In this document: positions 55,398 through 61,935 of the stretch, piece by piece
How the letters are laid out: every line of letters begins with the position of its first letter
Numbering within the stretch: the stretch's first letter is position 1
Assembly: GCF_036203305.1 (NCBI RefSeq)
Contig: NZ_CP108131.1
Location: 4,092,001-4,156,000, forward strand
Direction: 5' to 3'
Source: Streptomyces sp. NBC_00190
GTDB taxonomy: Bacteria; Actinomycetota; Actinomycetes; Streptomycetales; Streptomycetaceae
DNA: 64,000 nt
The notes under the pieces: generated by a model
Told to the model about the DNA's origin: nothing
Databases searched by the model: none
Seen by the model: only the letters and a program-made list of their open reading frames with translations
Position numbers and translations under genes: made by a program

Positions 55398-56746
55398 TGC
55401 CGCAGGTCATGGAGTTCAAGCTGCCCGATCTCGGTGAGGGCCTGACCGAGGCCGAGATCGTGCGCTGGCTGGTGGCGGTGGGCGATGTCGTCGCCATCGA
55501 CCAGCCGGTCGTCGAGGTCGAAACGGCCAAGGCGATGGTGGAAGTGCCCTGCCCGTACGGCGGCGTGGTCACCGCCCGTTTCGGGGAGGAGGGGCAGGAG
55601 CTTCCTGTCGGGGCCCCGCTGATCACCGTGGCCGTGGGTGCGGAGTCGATGCCGGAGGCCCCCGAGGCCGCGCAGGCCCCGGAGGCTGATGCCGAAGGCT
55701 CCGGCAGCGTGCCCCGGCCCCTGATCGGCTACGGCACGGACCACTCGCGCCCGGCGCGACGGCGACGGGTGCGACCCGTCACCGCCGCGGTGTCGGCGCC
55801 CGTCGCGGCTCCGGTCGCGGCCCCGGCTCCTGCCCCGGCTCCCGTTCCCGTCGCGGCGGCTCCGGCCGCTCCGGCGGGTCCGGTGCCGGTGATCTCGCCG
55901 CTGGTGCGCAAGCTGGCCAAGGACAACGGGGTCGACCTGCGTGCCCTTCGCGGGTCGGGTCCGGAGGGCCTGATCATGCGGGCGGACGTCGAGGCGGCGC
56001 TGCGCGCACCCGAGCCGGTGGCGGCGGTCGCGGCCGCGGCACCCGTCGCCGCGACCGCGGGTGAACGGATTCCGCTCAAGGGAGTGCGCGGGGCGGTCGC
56101 CGAGAAGCTGTCGCGCAGCCGGCGGGAGATCCCGGACGCCACCTGCTGGGTCGACGCGGACGCCACCGAACTGATGGCGGCCCGGGCCGCGATGAACGCC
56201 GTGGGCGGGCCCAAGATCTCGGTGCTCGCGCTGCTGGCGCGGATCTGCACGGCCGCGCTGGCCCGGTACCCGGAGCTCAACTCCACCGTGGACCTGGAGG
56301 CGAAGGAGATCGTCCGGCTGCCGTCCGTGCACCTGGGCTTCGCGGCCCAGACGGACCGGGGGCTGATGGTCCCGGTGGTGCGCGACGCCCATACGCGCAA
56401 TCCGGAGTCCCTGTCGGCGGAGTTCGCCCGGCTGACGGAACTGGCGCGGGCGGGGAAGCTGGCTCCGGCCGATCTGACGGGCGGCACGTTCACCCTGAAC
56501 AACTACGGGGTGTTCGGGGTCGACGGTTCCACGCCGATCATCAACCACCCGGAGGCCGCGATGCTCGGGGTGGGGCGGATCATGCCGAAGCCGTGGGTCC
56601 ACGGTGGGGAGCTGGCGGTCCGCCAGGTCGTACAGCTGTCCCTGACGTTCGACCACCGGGTCTGCGACGGCGGGACGGCGGGCGGGTTCCTCCGCTACGT
56701 CGCCGACTGCGTGGAGTCCCCGGCGGTGCTGCTGCGCAGCCTGTAG
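55397..56746 (+). CDS. bkdC: Dihydrolipoamide acyltransferase E2 of the branched-chain complex
   Basis: Core acyltransferase of the complex. The 449-aa product has one lipoyl domain (1-80, lipoyl Lys45 in VETAKAMVEV), an Ala/Pro linker with a duplicated VAAPVAAPAPAPAP stretch, a subunit-binding domain (ISPLVRKLAKDNGVDLRALR GSGPEGLIMRADVEAAL) and the catalytic domain with GTFTLNNYGVFGVDGSTPII NHPEAAMLGVGRI and active-site His and Asp in FDHRVCDGGTAGGFL. Lpd (E3) is not in the window and must be shared from elsewhere. Confidence 0.94.
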   Translation: MPQVMEFKLPDLGEGLTEAEIVRWLVAVGDVVAIDQPVVEVETAKAMVEVPCPYGGVVTARFGEEGQELPVGAPLITVAVGAESMPEAPEAAQAPEADAEGSGSVPRPLIGYGTDHSRPARRRRVRPVTAAVSAPVAAPVAAPAPAPAPVPVAAAPAAPAGPVPVISPLVRKLAKDNGVDLRALRGSGPEGLIMRADVEAALRAPEPVAAVAAAAPVAATAGERIPLKGVRGAVAEKLSRSRREIPDATCWVDADATELMAARAAMNAVGGPKISVLALLARICTAALARYPELNSTVDLEAKEIVRLPSVHLGFAAQTDRGLMVPVVRDAHTRNPESLSAEFARLTELARAGKLAPADLTGGTFTLNNYGVFGVDGSTPIINHPEAAMLGVGRIMPKPWVHGGELAVRQVVQLSLTFDHRVCDGGTAGGFLRYVADCVESPAVLLRSL

Positions 56747-56754
56747 TCCGGCGG

Positions 56755-56805
56755 GGACGGGGTGGGGCGGGGCCGTTGCGCGGCGCCTCCCCACCCCGTC
56801 CTTTT
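56755..56805. terminator. Terminator after bkdC
   Basis: Thirteen-bp stem GGACGGGGTGGGG / CCCCACCCCGTCC with a loop of about 20 bases, followed by TTTT; it also lies at the 3' side of the convergent quinone oxidoreductase gene. Confidence 0.8.
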
Positions 56806-56842
56806 CCGGAACTGGCCCCGAACCGGGCCCCGAACCAGGGGC

Positions 56843-57841
56843 TCAGTCCGTCGCCGTCCCCGTCGGCGCGACGAGCAGCAGCTTGCCCACATGGCTGCTC
56901 GACTCCATGACCCGGTGCGCCTCGGCGGCCTCCGGCATCGGGAACGTCGCATGCACCACCGGCCGCACCCGCCCCGCCGACACCAGGGGCCACACGTGCT
57001 CCCGTACGGCCGCGACGATGGCCGCCTTCTCCTCCAGTGGCCGGGCCCGCAGGGAGGTGGCGGTGATCGCGGCCCGCTTGGCCAGCAGCGCGGCGAGGTT
57101 CAGTTCGGCCTTCACGCCGCCCTGGAGCCCGATGACCGCCAGCCGGCCGTTCACGGCGAGGGCGTCCACGTTCCGCGACAGGTACTTCGCGCCCATGATG
57201 TCCAGGATCACGTCCGCCCCGGCTCCGCCCGTCGCCGCCCGTAGCTCGGCCACGAAGTCCTGCTCGCGGTAGTCGATCAGGATGTCGGCGCCCAGCTCCT
57301 TGCACCGCGCGAGCTTCTGCGGACCTCCGGCCGTCACCGCGACCGTCGCGCCCACCGCCTTCGCCAGCTGGACCGCCATCGTCCCGATGCCGCTGGATCC
57401 GCCGTGCACCAGCAGGGTCTCGCCGGGACGCAGCCCGGCCACCATGAACACGTTGGACCACACGGTCGTGACGACCTCGGGCAGCGCGGCCGCCGTGACC
57501 AGGTCCACGCCCGCCGGGACGGGCAGCAGCTGGCCGGCCGGTACGGCCACCTTCTGCGCGTACCCGCCGCCGGCCAGCAGGGCGCACACCTCGTCGCCCA
57601 CCGACCAGCCGGACACACCCGGACCGACCGCGGAGATCCGCCCGGAGCACTCCAGCCCCGGGTACTGGGAGGCCCCGGGCGGAGGGTCGTAGAACCCCTG
57701 GCGCTGGAGGATGTCGGCGCGGTTCACGGCGCTCGCCGCGACCTCGACGACGACCTCGCCCTCGCCCGCCACCGGATCGGGTACGTCGGTCCAGACGAGG
57801 GCCTCGGGGCCGCCGGGCTGCTCGATGGTGATCGCATGCAT
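56843..57841 (-). CDS. NAD(P)H:quinone oxidoreductase, zinc-free MDR family
   Basis: A 332-aa medium-chain reductase of the QOR/PIG3 type. It starts MHAITIEQPGGPEALVWTDV, has SAVNRADILQRQGFYDPPPG AS QYPGLECSGRISAVGPGV, the nucleotide-binding GETLLVHGGSSGIGTMAVQL AKAVGATVAVTAGGPQKLA and DVILDIMGAKYLSRNVDALA. There are no structural or catalytic zinc ligands. The natural substrate is probably a quinone or reactive enone. Convergent with bkdC and 26 bases downstream of the K+ channel gene on the same strand. Confidence 0.92.
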   Translation of the reverse strand: MHAITIEQPGGPEALVWTDVPDPVAGEGEVVVEVAASAVNRADILQRQGFYDPPPGASQYPGLECSGRISAVGPGVSGWSVGDEVCALLAGGGYAQKVAVPAGQLLPVPAGVDLVTAAALPEVVTTVWSNVFMVAGLRPGETLLVHGGSSGIGTMAVQLAKAVGATVAVTAGGPQKLARCKELGADILIDYREQDFVAELRAATGGAGADVILDIMGAKYLSRNVDALAVNGRLAVIGLQGGVKAELNLAALLAKRAAITATSLRARPLEEKAAIVAAVREHVWPLVSAGRVRPVVHATFPMPEAAEAHRVMESSSHVGKLLLVAPTGTATD

Positions 57842-57867
57842 GGCCCGGAGGCTACGCGAAGCGGCGG

Positions 57868-58959
57868 CTACTGCGCAGGACCCAGTATCACCGGCGGCGA
57901 AGTCGGCGGTGCCGCCCGCACGATGGTGATGAGACGGTCCGTCAGCTGCAGCGGGCTCGCGTGCGGGTCGTCGTACGGGAGCAGCCGGTGCCCGCGCAGC
58001 ACGCTCACCACCAGGTCGTCGGTCTCCCGTACCGACTTGCCCACCTCGGCCCGGTTGACGGGCCGTTCGACGAGGTCGAGGCCGCTGCCCTGCTGGATCA
58101 GGTCCTCCATCACGGTGCCCGCGCTGGGGCTGAGGACGGAGAGGCCCAGCAGCCGGCCCGCCGCGCTCGCGCTCGTGATCACGGCGTCCGCGCCGGACTG
58201 CCGCAGCAGCGGCGCGTTCTCCTCCTCGCGGACCGCCGCGACGATCTTCGCGCCCCGGTTGAGCTGCCGCGCCGTCAGCGTGACCAGCACCGCCGTGTCG
58301 TCCCGCTGGGTGGCGATGACGATCTGCCGGGCCTTGTGCAGCTCGGCGCGGAGCAGTACGTCGGAGCGGGTGGCGTCGCCGACCACGCCCGTGAAGCCCT
58401 CCGCGTTGGCCATGTCGATCACCTTGGTGCTGGGGTCGACGATGACGACCTGCTCCTTGGCCAGGCCGGTGGTCAGCAGCGTCTGCAGGGCCGAGCGGCC
58501 CTTGGTGCCGAAGCCGACGACGACCGTGTGCTCGCGCAAGTTCTTCCTCCAGCGGTTCAGCCGCCACTCTTCCCTCGTCCGCTCCGTCAGGACTTCCAGG
58601 GTGGTACCGACCAGGATGATCAGGAACAGCACGCGCAGCGGCGTGATCACCAGGATGTTGATCAGCCGTGCGCTGTCGCTGTACGGGACGATGTCGCCGT
58701 AGCCCGTCGTCGACAGCGTCACGGTGGCGTAGTAGAAGCAGTCGAGGAGGTCGACCTGCTCGTTGGCGTTGTCGTGGTAGCCGTCGCGGTCCAGCCACAC
58801 GACGAGGACCGTCAGGAAGAGCACGAACAAGGCCATCAGGAGGCGCTTGCCGACCTGCCTGAGCGGCTTCTCGACGACGCGCCGGGGCAGCTTGATGCGC
58901 CGGGAGACGAGTTTCTCGTCGGCGCCACGGGCCATGGCGTCGGAACCGTGAAGTTTCAC
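57868..58959 (-). CDS. Potassium channel with RCK (TrkA-N, TrkA-C) domains
   Basis: A 363-aa two-helix K+ channel: TM1 (ALFVLFLTVLVVWLDRDGY), pore helix and filter TLSTTGYGD (84-89), TM2 (LINILVITPLRVLFLIILVG), then TrkA-N with TVVVGFGTKGRSALQTLLTT and VGDATRSDVLLRAELHKARQ IVIATQRDD, and a TrkA-C domain at the end. The start is unusual. GGGAGG directly abuts ATG 58968, so GTG 58959, nine bases further on and inside parS, is the best spaced start; ATG 58935 (MARGADEK) is another option. Confidence 0.9.
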   Translation of the reverse strand: MKLHGSDAMARGADEKLVSRRIKLPRRVVEKPLRQVGKRLLMALFVLFLTVLVVWLDRDGYHDNANEQVDLLDCFYYATVTLSTTGYGDIVPYSDSARLINILVITPLRVLFLIILVGTTLEVLTERTREEWRLNRWRKNLREHTVVVGFGTKGRSALQTLLTTGLAKEQVVIVDPSTKVIDMANAEGFTGVVGDATRSDVLLRAELHKARQIVIATQRDDTAVLVTLTARQLNRGAKIVAAVREEENAPLLRQSGADAVITSASAAGRLLGLSVLSPSAGTVMEDLIQQGSGLDLVERPVNRAEVGKSVRETDDLVVSVLRGHRLLPYDDPHASPLQLTDRLITIVRAAPPTSPPVILGPAQ

Positions 58960-58966
58960 GTGAAAC
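58953..58966. other. parS: parS centromere site overlapping two genes
   Basis: Perfect GTTTCACGTGAAAC. On the minus strand its TGA is the stop codon of moeA (GGA TGT TTC ACG TGA), and its GTG in the other frame is the likely start of the K+ channel gene. Confidence 0.95.
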
Positions 58967-60257
58967 ATCCTCCCGACGCCCACGGCAGATCCAGGATCTC
59001 CAGCTCCTGCCCCGACCGGGCGCCGTGCGGCGGTACGACGGCCAGCGCGTCGGCGGCCGCCACGCCGCGCAGCATGGCGGGGCCGTTGTAGCGCAGCGGC
59101 ACCGCGTGCTCGCCGCTCAGCAGGACCGGGACCAGCCGGGTGTCGTGCGGGTGGCCCGGTACGTCGCCTTCGACCGTGGCCGTGCAGCGGGGCCGTCGGC
59201 GGCGGCCGGCCAGGGCGCGCAGCAGCGGATCGGCCAGGGTCAGCAGCCCGGAGACGGCGGCCAGGGGGTTCCCGGGCAGCCCGACCAGGTGCCGGACCGT
59301 GTCCCGGCCGGGGGCCTCGCCGATGCGGGCCAGCAGCATCGGGTGGCCGGGGCGTACGGCAACGCCGTCGACCAGGAGTTCGGCGCCGGCCCGGCGCAGT
59401 ACGGGGTGGACGTGGTCGACGGGCCCGGAGGCGGTGCCACCGGTGGTGACGACGACATCTGCGGCGGAGGTGGTGACGGCCTTGAGGAGGGCCTCGGCCC
59501 CCGCGGGGTCGTCGCCGAGCCGCCGCGTGCCGATGACCTCGGCGCCGAGGCGGGTGAGCCAGGGGCCGAGCATGGGGCTCAGCGCGTCGCGGATGAGGCC
59601 GTCGTGCGGACGGCCTTCGGTGAGGAGCTCGTCGCCGAGCACCAGGATCTCCACGCGGGGCCGGGGCCGGGTGGTCAGCCCGTCGTACCCGGCCGCCGCG
59701 GCGAGGCCCAGCACGGCGGGGGTGACCAGGGACCCGGCGGGCAGCAGCAGGTCGCCGGAGCGGCACTCCTGGCCGCGCGGGCGGATGTCCTGGCCGGTGT
59801 GGACGGGGCGGGCGGCGAAGAGCTGCGTGCCGCTCTCGCGGCAGTGCTCGCTGCGGATGACGGCGGTGGTGTCGGCGGGGATCCGGGCGCCGGTGGCGAT
59901 CTGGACGGCCTCGCCGTCCGCGAGGGGCTCGGGCCGCCCGGAGCCTGCCAGTACGCCGTCACCGGCGCGGATGGTCCACGGGCCGGGACCGGCGACGGCC
60001 CAGCCGTCCATGGCGGAGGTGTCGAAGGAGGGCAGGTCGGTCAGGGCGTCCAGGGGCTCGGCCAGCACCTCGCCGAGGGCGTCCGGGAGGGGGACCTGGT
60101 GGGTGCGGGCCCGCACCCCGCTCCCGGCGTGCACGGCGATGTCCCGGGCCCGCGCCCAGACGCTGGCGCGGTGGCCGCCGGCGCCGCCCGCCTCGGGGGC
60201 GCGACTGACCAGGGCCAGGGCCTGGTCCAGCGCGTGTTCGGCGTCGGTGGGGGTCAT
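58956..60257 (-). CDS. moeA: Molybdopterin molybdenumtransferase MoeA
   Basis: Inserts molybdate into adenylylated molybdopterin to finish the molybdenum cofactor. The 433-aa product has SFDTSAMDGWAVAGPG, ADGEAVQIATGARIPADTTA VIRSEH, IRPRGQECRSGDLLLPAGSL, the MoCF-domain VVVTTGGTASGPVDHVHPVL and LVGLPGNPLAAVSGLLTLAD. It ends WASGGCFT, where the last residues and stop codon come from parS. ATG 60257 overlaps the mobA stop (ATGA). Confidence 0.93.
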   Translation of the reverse strand: MTPTDAEHALDQALALVSRAPEAGGAGGHRASVWARARDIAVHAGSGVRARTHQVPLPDALGEVLAEPLDALTDLPSFDTSAMDGWAVAGPGPWTIRAGDGVLAGSGRPEPLADGEAVQIATGARIPADTTAVIRSEHCRESGTQLFAARPVHTGQDIRPRGQECRSGDLLLPAGSLVTPAVLGLAAAAGYDGLTTRPRPRVEILVLGDELLTEGRPHDGLIRDALSPMLGPWLTRLGAEVIGTRRLGDDPAGAEALLKAVTTSAADVVVTTGGTASGPVDHVHPVLRRAGAELLVDGVAVRPGHPMLLARIGEAPGRDTVRHLVGLPGNPLAAVSGLLTLADPLLRALAGRRRRPRCTATVEGDVPGHPHDTRLVPVLLSGEHAVPLRYNGPAMLRGVAAADALAVVPPHGARSGQELEILDLPWASGGCFT

Positions 60258-61123
60258 CCGGAGCCGTTCTCTCGAGATGTGGCGTCGGCCTCCGCCTCGG
60301 CGGCCCAGCGCAGCGCCAGATCGGCCGCCTTGCGGGAGGCTTCGGCGACGGCCTGGGCAGGGTCGGCTCCGGCGGCCTCGGCCCGCGCCGCCGCGTAGCC
60401 GACCAGGAAGGTGGTCAGCGGTGCGGCGGGCCGGGCGACGCCGTGTGCGGCATCGCGGGCGAGGTCGAGCAGGGCCTTGGTGTCGACGGGGAGGTCGAGG
60501 CCCAGCTCGTTCTTGACGGCGGTGATCCATTGGTCCAGCACGGTTCCATGCTCCCTGATCCGGGCGCGGGCGGCGGCAAGATCTTCCCAGGTGTCGCAGT
60601 CGAAGGAGGCGAGCGGCTGCGCCGCGACGCGGGCGAGGTCCAGTTCGGCGGTGACCGCGCGCAGCGGGAGCCCGGCGAGGCCGCCGTGCTCGGCGGCGAG
60701 GAGGGCCAGCTCGCGGCGGAGCGGTTCGGCCCGGTAGACGGCGATGAGCGGCTGGTCCCGGCCGGTCGGATCGCGCAGCAGCGCGCCGTCGCGCCCGCCG
60801 GGCGCGGTCAGCAGGGACCGTACGGTCGCCCGGTCCAGGAACGGCAGGTCCGCGGAGAGTACGAGGACCAGCTCGGCGGCGGTCTGCCGCAGACCGGCGT
60901 CCAGCGCGGCCACGGGACCGCCGCCGGGCGGATCCTCGCGGGTCCAGCGCACCGGGCGGGCGGTGGCCCGGCGGCCGCCGACCACGACGGTGCTCCGGGC
61001 GTCCGGGCAGGCGTCCAGGACACGGTCCAGGAGGGGCCGGCCGCCGACGCTCAGCGCGGGCTTGTCCGCCCCGCCGAGGCGCTGCGCGGCTCCGCCTGCC
61101 AGGACGATCGCGTCGTAACTCAT
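60254..61123 (-). CDS. mobA: MobA-like molybdenum cofactor guanylyltransferase fused to DUF6457
   Basis: A 289-aa two-part protein. Residues 1-190 form a nucleotidyltransferase domain: AIVLAGGAAQRLGGADKPAL SVGGRPLLDRVLDA, LVLVLSADLPFLDRATVRSL and TAELDLARVAAQPLASFDCD TWEDLAAARARI, as in MobA, which makes the guanine-dinucleotide cofactor. Residues 195-289 are a separate helical domain (LDQWITAVKNELGLDLPVDT, AHGVARPAAPLTTFLVGYAA ARAEAAG), as in DUF6457. It is the first gene of the mobA-moeA unit. The 5' gap holds a tandem repeat. Confidence 0.9.
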   Translation of the reverse strand: MSYDAIVLAGGAAQRLGGADKPALSVGGRPLLDRVLDACPDARSTVVVGGRRATARPVRWTREDPPGGGPVAALDAGLRQTAAELVLVLSADLPFLDRATVRSLLTAPGGRDGALLRDPTGRDQPLIAVYRAEPLRRELALLAAEHGGLAGLPLRAVTAELDLARVAAQPLASFDCDTWEDLAAARARIREHGTVLDQWITAVKNELGLDLPVDTKALLDLARDAAHGVARPAAPLTTFLVGYAAARAEAAGADPAQAVAEASRKAADLALRWAAEAEADATSRENGSG

Positions 61124-61141
61124 GCCCCAGAGTATGCGGCG

Positions 61142-61214
61142 GGCCCTTCCCGGACGGCCCTTCCCGGACGGCCCTTCGGACGGCCCTTCCCGGACGGCCC
61201 TTCGGACGGCCCTC
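61142..61214. repeat. Short tandem repeats upstream of mobA
   Basis: Five to six copies of GGCCCTTCCCGGAC (14 bp) and a 12-bp form GGCCCTTCGGAC in the order 14-14-12-14-12, ending in a partial unit. They lie in the non-coding gap directly before mobA. Confidence 0.9.
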
Positions 61215-61238
61215 CCCGGCGGGGCCGAAAAGACGGAG

Positions 61239-61276
61239 GCGGGTCCGCATCGCCGTGAAGGCGATCCGGACCCGCC
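61239..61276 (-). terminator. Terminator of bpa
   Basis: Long hairpin with arms GGCGGGTCCG and CGGACCCGCC plus inner ATCGCC/GGCGAT around a short loop, 25 bases after the bpa stop on the minus strand. Confidence 0.8.
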
Positions 61277-61300
61277 GTGGTGCTGCTGACCGCCGGGTGG

Positions 61301-61840
61301 CTAGAGGTACGGGCCCGAGCGGATCGCCCCGTGGCCGCTGTCGTCCTCGTCGTCGTGCGGGGCGCCGGCCGGCAGGGCCCGGCGCATCTGCTCCAACTGG
61401 GCCCGTGCCGCCATCTGCTGCGCGAACAGGGCCGTCTGGATGCCGTGGAACAGGCCCTCCAGCCAGCCCACCAACTGCGCCTGGGCGATGCGCAGTTCTG
61501 CCTCGGAAGGAATGGCCTCGTTGGTGAACGGGAGGGACAGGCGCTCCAGTTCCTCCACGAGCTCGGGGGCCAGGCCGTCCTCCAGTTCCTTCACCGAGGC
61601 GGCATGGATGTCCTTGAGCCGGACCCGGCTCGCCTCGTCGAGAGGCGCGGCGCGTACCTCTTCCAGGAGTTGCTTGATCATGCTGCCGATCCGCATGACC
61701 TTGGCGGGCTGTTCGACCATCTCCGTCACCGGGACCTCGCGCGACTCGTCATCGGCGCCGCCGACCGTCATCCCGTCCTGTCCGACGATCAGGACGTGCG
61801 GGGGACTGTCCTGCGACCGTTCACTCCTCGGCATCTCCAT
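61301..61840 (-). CDS. bpa: Bacterial proteasome activator Bpa (PafE)
   Basis: ATP-independent ring activator that opens the 20S proteasome gate in actinobacteria. The 179-aa product matches the family through VEQPAKVMRIGSMIKQLLEE VRAAPLDEASRVRLKDIHAA, EELERLSLPFTNEAIPSEAE LRIAQAQLVGWLEGLFHGIQ TALFAQQMAARAQLEQMR, and ends GPYL, in place of the GQYL that docks M. tuberculosis Bpa into the proteasome. Tyr-Leu at the end is kept. ATG 61840 was chosen; GTG 61858 is also possible. Confidence 0.94.
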   Translation of the reverse strand: MEMPRSERSQDSPPHVLIVGQDGMTVGGADDESREVPVTEMVEQPAKVMRIGSMIKQLLEEVRAAPLDEASRVRLKDIHAASVKELEDGLAPELVEELERLSLPFTNEAIPSEAELRIAQAQLVGWLEGLFHGIQTALFAQQMAARAQLEQMRRALPAGAPHDDEDDSGHGAIRSGPYL

Positions 61841-61935
61841 GCCGTCATTCTCTCGCACACCTTCGTTAGCAGACGGTGTGCCCCCGTACGAGCGTGATCC
61901 ACCCTGTACGGAGGCAACTCGTCACTCCGTGCTCA

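Noticed and set aside
58935..58968. ATG 58968 as certain start of the K+ channel
   Set aside because: The Shine-Dalgarno abuts this ATG with no spacer, which is poor for initiation; GTG 58959 is better spaced, so the ATG was kept only as an alternative.
61142..61214. Possible CRISPR array before mobA
   Set aside because: Units of 12-14 bp with no spacers form a simple tandem repeat.
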